From the NCBI GenBank assembly GCA_963789165.1, contig CAWBJP010000003.1, positions 372,001-436,000 of the forward strand: a stretch of 64,000 bases of DNA, written 5' to 3'. This document shows, one piece after another, positions 35,670 through 45,563 of the stretch (its first letter is position 1; each line of letters starts with the position of its first letter). The notes under the pieces are model-generated. The model saw only the letters and a program-made list of their open reading frames with translations. It was not told where the DNA came from and did not search any database. The DNA is from CAWBJP01 sp963789165. GTDB taxonomy: Bacteria; Actinomycetota; Acidimicrobiia; IMCC26256; BP-133. A program made the translations under genes and the position numbers.

Positions 35670-36824
35670 ATGCCCACGCTCACCCCGGAGCAGGAACTCT
35701 TCGCCGAAACGGTGCAGCGGGTGGCGGAGGAACGCATCGCCCCCATCGGCGCCCGCATGGAGGAAGAGGACCGGTTCCCCTACGACCTCATCGAGCTGTA
35801 CCGGGAGCTCGGCTGGCTGTCCCTCATGACGCCCGAGAAGTACGGCGGAGCCGAAGCCGGCTCCACCGAGTGGGTCATCCTGGCCGAGGCCATCGCCAAG
35901 GTGAACGCCGCCGCGGCCCAGATGTTCGAGAACTTCGGTCCCGCCATCCCCCTGCGCTTCCTGGGCAGCCAGGAGCAGCAGGACCGGCTCTTTCCCCTCC
36001 TGGAGGAGCGGATCGGGTGCTTCGCCGCCACCGAACCCGAGGCGGGCAGCGACCTGGGCGGGATCCGCACCCACGCCGTCGACAAGGGCGGCTACTACCT
36101 CGTCAACGGCGAGAAGTGCTTCATCACCAACGGCGGGGTGGCCAACTTCTTCGCCCTCGTCACCACGGTCGAGCCCGGCTCGGGGTGGGCCGGCCTGCGT
36201 CTGTTCATGGTCGACGCCGTCGAGTCGCCCGGGACGGTGAGCGTCCTGCGGGAGGAGCGCAAGATGGGACTGCGGGGCAGCTCCCTGGCCGCGCTGTCCT
36301 TCGAGAACGTGGAGGTCCCGGCCGAGAACATGATCGGGGGCGAGACGGGCCTGCGGGCGGCCCAGCAGCTGCTCGACTTCGCCCGGCCCAACGTGGCCGG
36401 CATGGCCTGCGGGCTGGCCGCCGCAGCCATGGAGTACGCCCTGGCCTACACGCTCGAACGGCGCGCCTTCGGCCGGCCCGTCTATGAGTTTCAAGGCGTG
36501 TCGTTTCCCATCGCCGACATGGCCATCCGCATCGAGGCGGGGCGGGAGCTGGCCTACAAGGCGGCGGCTGAGGTGGACCGCGGCGGCCCCCGGGCGGGTG
36601 AGCTGGCCTCGATGGCCAAGGTCTTCTGCACCGACATGGCCATGGCCGTGACCACCGACGCCGTCCAGTGCCTCGGCGGTCACGGCTACCTGAAGGACCA
36701 CCCGGTGGAGCGCATGATCCGCGACGCCAAGGTCATGCAGATCTACATCGGGACCAACCAGATTCAGCGCCTGCTCATCTCCGAAGCCCTGGCCCGGCGG
36801 GTACGCGGCGCGGCGCGGACGTAG
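35670..36824 (+). CDS. Acyl-CoA dehydrogenase, catalytic Glu position replaced by Ile
   Basis: A 384-residue dehydrogenase with ATEPEAGSDLGG, KCFITNGG and the conserved GGHGYLKDHPVERMIRDAKVMQ. It is a close homologue of the product of 39871-41016, starting with the same MPTLTPEQ. Where that protein has IYEGTNQIQ with the catalytic Glu, this one has IYIGTNQIQ (Ile360), so it should lack the canonical base. ATG at 35670 is used; the longer frame from 35631 covers the operator. It is first in a run with an LLM oxidoreductase, a Rieske oxygenase, two more dehydrogenases and a P450. It may be a non-catalytic subunit of a heteromer or act on another chemistry. Confidence 0.9.
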   Translation: MPTLTPEQELFAETVQRVAEERIAPIGARMEEEDRFPYDLIELYRELGWLSLMTPEKYGGAEAGSTEWVILAEAIAKVNAAAAQMFENFGPAIPLRFLGSQEQQDRLFPLLEERIGCFAATEPEAGSDLGGIRTHAVDKGGYYLVNGEKCFITNGGVANFFALVTTVEPGSGWAGLRLFMVDAVESPGTVSVLREERKMGLRGSSLAALSFENVEVPAENMIGGETGLRAAQQLLDFARPNVAGMACGLAAAAMEYALAYTLERRAFGRPVYEFQGVSFPIADMAIRIEAGRELAYKAAAEVDRGGPRAGELASMAKVFCTDMAMAVTTDAVQCLGGHGYLKDHPVERMIRDAKVMQIYIGTNQIQRLLISEALARRVRGAART

Positions 36825-36827
36825 ACC

Positions 36828-37721
36828 GTGCGCTTCGGGATCGCCCTCCCCCAGTACGGCCCGGCCACCGCCGAGGGGCTTACCCGGGCCGCCCGCCAGG
36901 CCGAGGACCTGGGCTTCGCCGACGTGTGGGTGGCCGACCACATCGCCGTCCCCGACGGGGTTCCCTACCCCCCGTCGTTTCTGCTCGAGTCCATGTCCAC
37001 GCTTTCCTTCGTGGCCGCCGTGACCAGCAGGGTCGCCCTCGGCACCAGCGTCCTCGTCCTGCCCCTGCGCCGCCCGGTGGTGGCGGCCAAGCAACTGGCC
37101 ACCATCGACTTCCTGTCGGGCGGCCGGCTCGTGCTGGGCATCGGCGTAGGGTGGCTGGAGGCCGAGTTCGACGCTTGCGGCGTCCCCTTCCGGCGCCGGG
37201 GGGACCTGACCGACGAAGCCGTCGACGTCCTCCGCACCTGCTGGGCGGCCGCCCCGACCAGCTTCGAGGGGCCCACCGTCCGTTTCACGGACATGAAGGT
37301 CAAGCCCCTGCCCGCCCGACCGATCCCGATCTGGGTCGGTGGCACCGGGGAGCGGGCGCTGCGCCGGGCCGTCGCCAAGGGCGATGGCTGGCAGGGCGTG
37401 GGCGTGCCCCTCCGCCAGCTGGCCAACCCGGATCGGCGTCGCTACCTCGTCCTCGACGACGTGGACGCCACGGTCAAGCGGCTCCGGGAAGAACGCCCGG
37501 AGCCCGAATACGCCGTGTCCATGCGCCTCGATGTCGACGGCCTCTCTGGTGACCTCGACGAGCTCCGCCGCCACCTCGACGTCTACGCCGGCGCGGGCGT
37601 CGGCCACGTCCTGTCTTCCCCGACCCAGCGCGACCTCGACCCCTGGCTGGCCTCGGTCGAGGCGTTGTGGCGTGTCTTTGAGGGGTACGGGGAGCCCCCG
37701 GGGATCGGAGGGTACACCTGA
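36828..37721 (+). CDS. LLM-class F420-dependent oxidoreductase
   Basis: Luciferase-like TIM-barrel protein of 297 residues. The start FGIALPQYG, the WVADHIAVPDG segment, SRVALGTSVLVLPLRRPVVAAKQLATIDFLSGGR and GIGVGWLEAEFDACG are characteristic of actinobacterial F420-dependent LLM enzymes. It begins with GTG three bases after the preceding stop, and its TGA overlaps the next ATG, so it is translationally coupled on both sides. F420 rather than FMN use is inferred from the subfamily. It could reduce or oxidise a ring ketone or alkene intermediate; in actinobacterial steroid clusters such enzymes are common neighbours. Confidence 0.9.
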   Translation: MRFGIALPQYGPATAEGLTRAARQAEDLGFADVWVADHIAVPDGVPYPPSFLLESMSTLSFVAAVTSRVALGTSVLVLPLRRPVVAAKQLATIDFLSGGRLVLGIGVGWLEAEFDACGVPFRRRGDLTDEAVDVLRTCWAAAPTSFEGPTVRFTDMKVKPLPARPIPIWVGGTGERALRRAVAKGDGWQGVGVPLRQLANPDRRRYLVLDDVDATVKRLREERPEPEYAVSMRLDVDGLSGDLDELRRHLDVYAGAGVGHVLSSPTQRDLDPWLASVEALWRVFEGYGEPPGIGGYT

Positions 37722-38722
37722 TGAAGAACTTCCCGTGGACCACCATGCCGACGGGTTGGTTCCAGATCGCCTGGGCCGACGAGCTGGTGCCGGGCGAGAT
37801 CAGGACCATGCACTACTTCGGCCGGGACCTCATCGCCTACCGGGGTGCCTCGGGCCAGGTCCATGTCCTCGACGCCCACTGCGCCCACCTCGGCGCCCAC
37901 CTGGGCTACGGCGGCGAGGTGGTCGGCGACGACGTCATCTGCCCGTTCCACCACTGGCGCTGGAACTGCGAGGGATGCACCGTCGACATCCCCTACAGCG
38001 AGCGGAAGACCCAGGCCAAGCGGATCGGGACGTGGCCCGTCCGCGAGGTCGAGCCCTTCGTCCTGGTGTGGCACGACGCCGCCGGACAGCCGCCGTCGTG
38101 GGAGCCGGAGAAGTTCCAGCTCCCCTTCCCCCTCGACGACTACCACCCGGTCTGGCCCGCCGGTGCCCGGCGTTTCGAGGGCGTGGAGATGCAACCCCAG
38201 CTCCTGATCGAGAACCTGCCCGATATCTTCCACTTCCGCTATGTGCACGGCACCGTGCGGGTCCCCGTCTTCCTCGAGTTCTCCACCGACGGGCATCGGA
38301 TCCACAGCGTCCAGCGCTTCACCGAGCCGCTCGATGCCCGGGAGGAGGAGATCCCGGCCACGGCGGCGTCGGGTGAGTTCGACGTCTTCGTCCAGGGCCT
38401 CGGCCTCCTTCTGACCAACATCAAGGGCCTGGGCGACACGTCGCAGACGGCCTGCATCACCCCCATCGACGGCCAGCGCAGCGACTTCCACTTCACCGTC
38501 TTCGTGCCCCGGTCGATGCCCGAGCGCCAGCGCGACGCCCTCTACGCCCTCCAGTACAAGCTGGTGGTGGAGGACTTCCCCATCTGGGAGCACCTCGCCT
38601 ACCAGGACCGCCCGCCGTTCGTGCCCGAGGAGGCGGGGCCCTACAAGGCCGTCCGCAACTGGGTGCCCCAGTTCCACCCCCACGAACCTTCCCGCCCCGG
38701 GGTTCGGGGTGTCCCTGAATAG
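37721..38722 (+). CDS. Rieske [2Fe-2S] non-heme iron oxygenase, alpha subunit type
   Basis: A 333-residue terminal oxygenase. The Rieske ligands are Cys54-x-His56 in DAHCAHLGAHL and Cys74-x2-His77 in CPFHHWRW. The catalytic domain has the mononuclear iron motif ENLPDIFHFRYVHG with two spaced His, and a distal acidic residue is expected nearer the C-terminus. Organisation resembles the KshA-type oxygenases that hydroxylate steroid rings, although it is somewhat shorter. ATG at 37721 overlaps the upstream stop. No dedicated reductase is in the window; electrons may come from a shared ferredoxin reductase. Ring hydroxylation of an alicyclic or steroid-like substrate is an inference. Confidence 0.9.
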   Translation: MKNFPWTTMPTGWFQIAWADELVPGEIRTMHYFGRDLIAYRGASGQVHVLDAHCAHLGAHLGYGGEVVGDDVICPFHHWRWNCEGCTVDIPYSERKTQAKRIGTWPVREVEPFVLVWHDAAGQPPSWEPEKFQLPFPLDDYHPVWPAGARRFEGVEMQPQLLIENLPDIFHFRYVHGTVRVPVFLEFSTDGHRIHSVQRFTEPLDAREEEIPATAASGEFDVFVQGLGLLLTNIKGLGDTSQTACITPIDGQRSDFHFTVFVPRSMPERQRDALYALQYKLVVEDFPIWEHLAYQDRPPFVPEEAGPYKAVRNWVPQFHPHEPSRPGVRGVPE

Positions 38723-38737
38723 ACAGCCGGAGGCCGT

Positions 38738-39862
38738 ATGGACTTCACCCACCTCCCTGAACACGAGGAACTCCTCGCCGTGGCGAGACGGGTGGCCAAG
38801 GAGCTGGCCCCCGGCTACGTCGAGCGGGACCGGGCCGGGGTCTTTCCCTGGGAGACGATGAAGCTGCTCGCTAACTCGGGCCTTCTCGGGATCCATGTTC
38901 CTACCGAGGCGGGCGGGCAAGGTGCCGGCGAGCTGGCCGCCGGGCTGGTGTGCGAGGAGCTGGGTGGGGCCGACTACACCACCGCCCTCATGATCATCCA
39001 GGCCGGGACAGCCGGGAAGCTGTTATGGCGCCTGGGCTCCGAGCGGCTGCAGGCGGAGTGGCTACCCCGGGTCACCACCGGTGACACCACCTTCGGCCTG
39101 GCCTTCACGGAGCCCGGGACCGGTTCGGACATCGCTGCCCTGGCGGCCACGGCCAAGGCGACGGATGGCGGGTGGGTGCTGCGGGGGGAGAAGTCGTCGA
39201 TGAGCTTCTCCGAGTCGCAGGTGGCCTTCGTGCTGGCCCGCACCGACGCCGGCCCGGCGCTGTTCTTCGTGCCCATGGACGCGCCCGGGATCACCGTGGC
39301 GCCCTTCGACGACATGGGCAGCCGCCCGCTGGGCCGGGCCATCGTCACCTTCGACGACGTCGAGGTCCCCGCCGACGCGCTCCTGGGGGAGCCGGGCAGC
39401 GGGCTGCGCAGCGCCCTCGGGTCCCTGGCCTCGTCCAAAGTGCTCGTCTGCTGCGTGTGCCTGGGCGTGGCCCGGGCGGCAGTGGACGATGCCGTGGACT
39501 GGGCCAAGGACAGAGTCACCTTCGGGGCGCCGCTGGCCACCCGCCAGGGCATCGCCTTCCCCCTGGCCGACGCCGTCACCCAGCTGGAGGCGGCCCGGCT
39601 CCTGGCCTACAAGGCGCTGTGGAAGACCGACCAGGGTGAGGACTTCCGCCAGGAGGCGGCCATGGCCAAGTCGTGGATCCCCCGGCTGGCCTCCTCGATC
39701 TGCCACGAGGCGATCCTCGTCATCGGGCACGTGGCCTACAGCCGGGAGCACCCCGCCCAGGTCCGCCTGCGCGACGTCCTGGCCACGGAGCTGGGTGAGG
39801 GGCCGGCCAACACCCAGCGCATGCTCATCGCCCGCCACATCTTCGGCACCACGCCGGGCTGA
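38738..39862 (+). CDS. Acyl-CoA dehydrogenase family protein (374 aa)
   Basis: Third dehydrogenase type in this run. It contains GLAFTEPGTGSDIAALAAT for flavin contact, a long central beta domain, and KDRVTFGAPLATRQGIAFPLAD. Its C-terminal segment ELGEGPANTQRMLIARHIFG differs from the YEGT type but retains an acidic residue near the catalytic position. ATG at 38738 follows GCCGGAGG. It sits 15 bases after the Rieske gene and 8 bases before another dehydrogenase, so it is firmly within the operon. It is only distantly related to its two dehydrogenase neighbours. A pairing with one of them as a heteromer is possible but not shown. Confidence 0.92.
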   Translation: MDFTHLPEHEELLAVARRVAKELAPGYVERDRAGVFPWETMKLLANSGLLGIHVPTEAGGQGAGELAAGLVCEELGGADYTTALMIIQAGTAGKLLWRLGSERLQAEWLPRVTTGDTTFGLAFTEPGTGSDIAALAATAKATDGGWVLRGEKSSMSFSESQVAFVLARTDAGPALFFVPMDAPGITVAPFDDMGSRPLGRAIVTFDDVEVPADALLGEPGSGLRSALGSLASSKVLVCCVCLGVARAAVDDAVDWAKDRVTFGAPLATRQGIAFPLADAVTQLEAARLLAYKALWKTDQGEDFRQEAAMAKSWIPRLASSICHEAILVIGHVAYSREHPAQVRLRDVLATELGEGPANTQRMLIARHIFGTTPG

Positions 39863-39870
39863 GACAACCG

Positions 39871-41016
39871 ATGCCCACCCTCACCCCGGAGCAGCAGCTC
39901 TTCGCCGACACCGTCCGGCGGGTGGCTGACGAGCAGATCGCCCCCATCGGGGCCCGCATGGAAGCCACCGACGAGTTCCCCCACGACCTGCTGCAGCTCT
40001 ACCGGGACCAGGGCTGGCTCTCCATCCTCACGCCCGCCGCCCACGGTGGTGCCGAGGCCGGCTCCACCGAGTGGGTCATCCTGGCCGAGGAGATCTCCCG
40101 GGTGTCGACGGCCGCCTGCCAGCTGTTCCAGCACTTCGGCGCCGTCCTCACCCTGCGCTTCGCGGGCACGCCCGAGCAGCAGGAGCGGCTCTTCCCCCGG
40201 CTGGAAGAGCGGGTCTCGTGCCTGGCCAGCACCGAACCGGAGGCAGGGAGCGACCTGGGGGCCATCCGCACCCAGGCCGTGGACAAGGGCGGCTACTACG
40301 TCGTCAACGGGGCCAAGTGCTTCATCACCAACGGCGACGTGTCCGACGTCTACACCACCCTGGTCACGGTGGAACCGGGTTCGGGTCCTGCCGGCGTGCG
40401 CCTGCTGCTCATCGACGGGCGGGAGTCACCCGGGGTGACCGTCACCGGGCGGGAGCGGAAGATGGGTCTGCGGGGCTCCACCATCGTCGGCCTGTCCTTC
40501 GAGAACGTCGAGGTCCCGGCCGAGAACCTCATCGGCGGCGACCTTGGCTTCGGCGCCCTGATGGCCATGTTCGTCTTCGCCCGCCCCAACGTGGCCGCCC
40601 AGGGCGTGGGCCTGGCCACCGGGGCCATGGAGTACGCCTTGAACTACACGCTGGAGCGCAAGGCTTTCGGGAGGCCCGTCTACGAGTTCCAGGGCGTGTC
40701 GTTCATGATCGCCGACATGGCCATCCAGATCGAAGCCGCCCGCGAGCTGCTCTACGCGGCGGCGGCCGAGATCGACCGGGGTGGTCCGCGGGCCGCCGAG
40801 CTGTCGGCCATGGCCAAGACACTCTGCACCGACACGGCCATGAAGGTGGCGACAGATGCCGTCCAGTGCCTGGGCGGCCACGGCTACCTGGCCGACCACC
40901 CCGTCGAGCGCATGATGCGCGACGCCAAGGTGCTCCAGATCTACGAAGGCACGAACCAGATCCAGCGGGTCATCCTCAGCCGGTTGCTGGCCCAGAGGAC
41001 AGGGGGGACGAGATGA
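39871..41016 (+). CDS. Acyl-CoA dehydrogenase with intact catalytic Glu
   Basis: A 381-residue dehydrogenase, very similar along its length to the one at 35670-36824. It has STEPEAGSDLGA, AKCFITNGD, QCLGGHGYLADHPVERMMRD and a complete catalytic motif IYEGTNQIQ with Glu359. The near-identical start MPTLTPEQQLF and shared internal motifs show that the two genes arose by duplication, after which the other lost the Glu. Its TGA overlaps the ATG of the P450 gene. It probably performs standard alpha,beta-dehydrogenation, alone or complexed with its paralogue. Confidence 0.93.
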   Translation: MPTLTPEQQLFADTVRRVADEQIAPIGARMEATDEFPHDLLQLYRDQGWLSILTPAAHGGAEAGSTEWVILAEEISRVSTAACQLFQHFGAVLTLRFAGTPEQQERLFPRLEERVSCLASTEPEAGSDLGAIRTQAVDKGGYYVVNGAKCFITNGDVSDVYTTLVTVEPGSGPAGVRLLLIDGRESPGVTVTGRERKMGLRGSTIVGLSFENVEVPAENLIGGDLGFGALMAMFVFARPNVAAQGVGLATGAMEYALNYTLERKAFGRPVYEFQGVSFMIADMAIQIEAARELLYAAAAEIDRGGPRAAELSAMAKTLCTDTAMKVATDAVQCLGGHGYLADHPVERMMRDAKVLQIYEGTNQIQRVILSRLLAQRTGGTR

Positions 41017-42206
41017 CGGCTCTCGACGGAAGCGCGCCCGCCGACCTGGTCAAGGACTTCGACCCCACCCACCCACAGGTGGTGCAGGACCCCTACCCCG
41101 TCTACGCCATCATGCGGAAAGAGTGCCCGATCGGTCACGGCAGCCGCTTCGGTGGCTTCCACGTGGTCTCCCGCTTCGCCGACGTATGCGCCGCCGCCCA
41201 CGACACCGGGCTGTTCAGCTCGGCCCAGGGCGTGAGCGTCCCCGACTTCGGGAATCCGCTCAATGCCATCCCCCTCGAGGTCGACCCGCCCGACCACACG
41301 CGCTGGCGCCACCTCATCCAGGCCTGGTTCTCGCCCCAGTACTGCGCCGGCTTGGAGCCGATGATCCGGTCGATCGTGGGTGGGCTCATCGACAAGTTCG
41401 CCGCCAACGGTCACGCCGACCTGGCCCAGGAGCTGGCCGTGCCGGTGCCGCCCATGGTCATCGCCCACATGATCGGCCTCCCCGAGGAGGACTGGTCGTA
41501 CTACCGCGAGATCACCGAGCTGATGCTGACGGCGGCCGCCGCCGAGGACAGCCAGGTCAACGCCGAGCAGGCCCTCCAGCTCTTCAGCTACCTCTACGAG
41601 CAGCTGGAGGACCGGCGCGACCATCCCCGCGACGACCTGCTCAGCAAGATCGTCCAGCTGCGCTACGAAGGTCGGGAGCTCACCGAGGAGGAGATCCTGG
41701 GCATCACCTTCCTGCTGGTGGTGGCCGGGCACGAGACGACCACCGGTGGCATCGGCCTGCTGCTGTGGCAGCTGGCCCAGCATCCCGAGTGCCAGGACCG
41801 GCTCCGAAACGACGCCGGTCTAAGGTTCAGCACCATCGAGGAGTCCCTGCGGCTCGACCCCCCGGTCCAGTACTTCTCCCGCACCGTCACCCGTGACACC
41901 ACCTTCGCCGGCACGCCCATGGCCGAAGGCGAGAAGATCCTGCTGTCGTGGGCGTCGGCCAACCGCGACTCCGACGCCTTCGACCGGCCGGACGACTTCG
42001 TCTACGACCGCCCCAACAACCGCCACCTGGCGTTCGGGTCAGGACCGCACCGTTGCATCGGGGCCCACCTGGCCCGCCTCGAGATCCGGGTCGCCCTCGA
42101 GGAGGTCCTGAGCCGCCTCCCCACCTTCCGCCTCGAGGATCCCGAGGCCGTGGTCATGGCCGGGGTGATCACCCGCTGGGCCAAGCACCTGCCGGTGGTG
42201 TGGTGA
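41013..42206 (+). CDS. Cytochrome P450 (copy 2)
   Basis: A 397-residue soluble P450. The heme loop FGSGPHRCIGAHLARLE gives Cys348 as ligand. The I-helix LLVVAGHETTTGGIG has the acid-alcohol oxygen-activation pair, the ExxR is in EESLRLDPP, and an HTRWRHLIQAWF block lies in the C-helix. ATG at 41013 overlaps the preceding stop (ATGA). It is only distantly similar to the P450 at 31667-32836. It is the last gene before the operator at 42228, which starts a new transcription unit. Hydroxylation of the operon's substrate is inferred; the site and compound are unknown. Confidence 0.93.
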   Translation: MTALDGSAPADLVKDFDPTHPQVVQDPYPVYAIMRKECPIGHGSRFGGFHVVSRFADVCAAAHDTGLFSSAQGVSVPDFGNPLNAIPLEVDPPDHTRWRHLIQAWFSPQYCAGLEPMIRSIVGGLIDKFAANGHADLAQELAVPVPPMVIAHMIGLPEEDWSYYREITELMLTAAAAEDSQVNAEQALQLFSYLYEQLEDRRDHPRDDLLSKIVQLRYEGRELTEEEILGITFLLVVAGHETTTGGIGLLLWQLAQHPECQDRLRNDAGLRFSTIEESLRLDPPVQYFSRTVTRDTTFAGTPMAEGEKILLSWASANRDSDAFDRPDDFVYDRPNNRHLAFGSGPHRCIGAHLARLEIRVALEEVLSRLPTFRLEDPEAVVMAGVITRWAKHLPVVW

Positions 42207-42227
42207 CGGGCATCCGGTTAGACTAAC

Positions 42228-42245
42228 CGACTGACTGCTCATTCG
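42228..42245. promoter_or_regulatory. Operator copy 6 (CGACTGA-CTGC-TCATTCG)
   Basis: Shared operator, 22 bases upstream of the acyl-CoA ligase ATG and just after the P450 stop. The upstream GTTAGACTAAC next to it is itself a short palindrome. Confidence 0.7.
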
Positions 42246-42267
42246 GATTCCGCCGGTCGGGGGGTAT

Positions 42268-43898
42268 ATGGACACTTCGGATCTCGTGCCCGCCGAGCTG
42301 AGGGCCCAGTGGGTGGCGGACGGCCACTGCCCCGGCGTCGACCTGATGACCCTGTTCTCCCGCCAGTTGGAGCGCCATCCCGACAAGACCGCCTTGATCG
42401 ACGACGACGGGAGCGTGACCTATGCCGCGCTAGGCGCCGCCAGCGCGCCGTATCGGCGCCTACCTCCACCAGGCGGGTATCGGTCCGGGCGACGTCGTCG
42501 CCATCCAGTTCGCCAACACCCATCACGCCTGCGCCGCCGACCTGGCCGTCGCCAGCGTGGGGGCGACCTGCCTCGCCTACCCCATCCTCTACCGGCACAA
42601 GGAGGTCCGCTCCCTGCTCACCCGCTCGGGGGCAGTGGCGTGCCTGTTCTCCGCGGCGCTTCCGGGACTTCGACTTCGCCGACATGATGGTGGAGCTGCG
42701 CCAGGAGCTCCCCGCCCTGCGGCACCTCGCCGTCCTGGGCGAACCCCACAAGGAATGCGACTCCCTCGACGAGGTCCTGGGTGGCCCGGACCCCGGCACC
42801 CGACCGCCGGTGGAGGTGCGACCGTCCGACCCCGCCCGCATCATCGTCACCTCGGGGACCGAGGGCGAGCCCAAGATGGTGCTCTTCTCCCACGACGGCA
42901 TCGGGGGCGGCGTCGCCAATGTCCTCGGTGCCATCCGACCCGACGACGACACCCGCTTCCTGCTGCTGCCGCCGCTGTCCACCGGCTTCGGCGCGCTCGG
43001 CACCTACGCCGCCATCTCCCGCTTCGGCGTCACCCTGGTGGTCACCTCGGTGTTCGACCCGGCGGGGATGTTCAAGCTGATCGAGCGGGAGCGGATCACC
43101 CACCTCTTCGGGGTGCCCACCATGCTGGCCATGATGCTGGAGGCCAAGCCGGAGGGCGTCGACCTGTCGTCGTTGCGGGTGGTGGGGAGCTTCGGGGCGG
43201 CCATGAGCGAGGACCGGGTCCGGCGCACCATCGACGTCTTCGGGGCCCGGTTCGTGAACGGCTACGGCTGCTCCGACGGGGCCGTCTGCATGACGGGCTG
43301 GGACGACCCGCCAGAGAAGATCGCCGCCACCGTAGGGCGGCCCTCGCCGGCCATCAGCCACATCCGGATCCTCGACGACCACGGGAACGAGCTCCCCGTC
43401 GGCGACGTCGGCGAGGTGTGCGCCCGGGGCCCCATGTCACCGCTGCGCTACTTCAACAGCCCCGATCTCGACGCCCGCTACCGCTTCGACGGCGGCTGGG
43501 CGCGTACCGGCGACCTCGGTGCCATCGACGACGACGGCTACCTCCGGATCGCCGGCCGCAAGAAGGACATCATCATCCGGGGCGGTTACAACATCAGCCC
43601 GGCCGAGACCGAAGCTGCCCTGCTCACCCATCCCGCGGTGGCCGAGGCGGCCTGCGTGGGCATGCCCGACGAGCGCCTCGGTGAGCGGATGTGCGCCTTC
43701 TTGGTCTTGCGGGACGGCCACCGCCAGCCCACCCTGACCGAGGTCGAAGCGCACCTGACCGGCGTCGGACTGGCCCGCATCAAGTACCCCGAGCGAATCG
43801 AGGTCATCGACGCCATGCCCCTCAACCCGACGGGCAAGATCCTCAAGCGCGTGCTCCGGGACCGGATCAGCCAGATCGTCACCGCTCCGGAGCCGTGA
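42268..43898 (+). CDS. Acyl-CoA synthetase/ligase (AMP-binding), two frame breaks (about 42445 and 42655)
   Basis: Adenylate-forming ligase of about 540 residues after two one-base corrections. The first frame gives MDTSDLVPAELRAQWVADGH to YAALGAA. A second frame continues RRIGAYLHQAGIGPGDVVAIQFANTHH to ACLFSAA, and the third runs from RDFDFADMMVELRQE to the stop. Motifs are the phosphate loop VTSGTEGEPKMVLFSH, the YGCSDGAVCM adenine region, the hinge GWARTGDLGAIDDDGYLRIAGR and the C-terminal Lys in NPTGKILKR. It would activate the imported acid to its CoA thioester with ATP. The operator before it ties it to the regulon. The breaks look like sequencing indels because all three pieces are well conserved. 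Confidence 0.85.
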
Positions 43899-43970
43899 CC
43901 AGCGCCTGGTGGAGCGCCTGACGGACACCGGCGGGGCGGTTGCCTATCCGCATCCCGGGACGATAACGTT

Positions 43971-43988
43971 TGAATGAGCCGTCGTTCA
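43971..43988. promoter_or_regulatory. Operator copy 7 (TGAATGA-GCCG-TCGTTCA)
   Basis: Shared operator with one mismatch between arms, 14 bases before the binding-protein ATG at 44003 and 72 bases after the ligase stop. Confidence 0.75.
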
Positions 43989-44002
43989 ACGCGGGAGTTC
44001 CC

Positions 44003-45536
44003 ATGATCCGAGCAGGTGCAGTCCGACGAATCGGCGCCGTCCTGGCGTTGACGCTGCTCGTCGGCACCGCCTGTGGTTCCCGGGTGGATCGGGCCAGTCT
44101 GGAAGCGGCCAACGGCGTCCTCCAGGCACCGGTGGCGTCCACGGCCCTGGCGTCGGCCGGCTCGGCTGCCGGTTCCGACGGGGGCGCCGGCCCGGCGGCG
44201 GCCGATCTGACCGCGGGCGTCGGGAGCTCAGGAGCGGCCGCCGTCGGCCCGTCCTCGGGCCCGGGCTCTTCCCCGACGGGCGCGGCGTCACCGGCGGCGC
44301 GCTCGGCTGCCGGGGCCCCGAGTTCCGCCGGGTCGTCCTCCCCCACCGCCTCCGGGACGGTGACCGGCGGCTCCGTTCCGTCCAACGCACCGGGCGCGGC
44401 TCCAGGCCCCGCGGCCCCAGTGGCACCCGTGGCGGGCAAGGCCGAGATGATCTTCGGCTCGCTCGGCACCGCCAGCGGCGTCATCGGCGCCGCCACCCAA
44501 CCCATCGTGGCCGCCACCAAGGCGTGGGCGGCCGACGTCAACTCCCGGGGCGGCCTGAAGGGCCACCCGGTGCGGGTCGTCTTCGGGGACGACGGTGGCG
44601 ACCCGGCCCGGGCCGCCGCCCTGGCCCGGAAGATGGTGGAGCAGGACAAGGTGGTCGCCTTCGTGGGGACCTACCTGGTCATCACCACCAACGCCGTCAC
44701 CCCGTACCTGGACCAGGTCAAGGTCCCCATGATCGGCGGCCCGGGGGGCAACGAGGTCGAAGACACCAGCCCCATGGTGTTCAACCCCCAGATGGGGGCG
44801 GACGAGGCCCTGGGCCACGGACTGCTCCACAACATCGTCGTCCAGTCCGACGCCCGCAAGGTGGCGACCCTCTACTGCCGGGAGGCGTCCTCCTGCGGCG
44901 CCCAGGCCAAGCGGGTCCGGGAGTTCGCCGGCCAGTACGGCGTCGAGGTCGTCTTCGAGGCCCAGGTGTCCATCGCCCAGCCCGACTACACCGGCGAGGT
45001 GCTCGCCGCCCGCAACGCCGGCGCCGACGCCATCATCACCACCGTCGACGAGGCCAGCATCGTGCGCATCGCCCGCTCGGCCAAGCGCCAGAGCTACAAC
45101 CCGGTCCTCGCCGGCAGCTACACGGTCAACAACGACGTCCTGCTCAACTCCGGCGAGGACGCGGTGGGCATCCTCGGCTTCTCCGCCACCGCTCCCTACG
45201 GGAGCTCGCCCCTGCTCAAGCCCTACCGGGAGGCGGTCGCCCGCTTCGTGCCCGGGGCCCGCCTGGCCGGGTACGGATCCACCGCCTGGGTGCAGGGGAA
45301 GCTGGTGGAGCGGCTGGCCGACTTCTTCGGCGACAAGCCCAACCCGGGCACCGCCGACATCCTCGACAGCCTTGTATTCCCTCAAGGACGAGACGCTCGG
45401 CGGCCTCGTCCCGCCCATCACCTTCAACGAGGGCCCCCACGGCCGGGTCAACCGCTGCATGGTGCCCATCAAGATCGCCAAGGGCGCCATCGTGGCCCCG
45501 CTGGGCGACGACGAGTTCGTCTGCGCCCGCAGCTAG
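44003..45536 (+). CDS. ABC transporter substrate-binding lipoprotein, Leu/Ile/Val type (frame broken near 45374)
   Basis: About 510 residues. The signal sequence AVLALTLLVGTACGS ends in a lipobox-like Cys. A spacer of about 95 residues rich in Ala, Ser, Gly and Pro follows, and then a type I periplasmic-binding fold (AEMIFGSLGTASGVIGAATQ onward, with VRVVFGDDGGDPARAAALAR and VVAFVGTYLV). One extra base near 45374 breaks the end. Corrected, it continues as YSLKDETLGGLVPPITFNEG to TAG at 45534-45536, matching the end of the other binding protein at 63579. ATG at 44003 follows GGGAG. It probably feeds the permease at 59142-61049, which carries the same operator (inference). Confidence 0.85.
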
Positions 45537-45563
45537 TAGCCGTGGGGTAAGGAAGGGAGCGAC

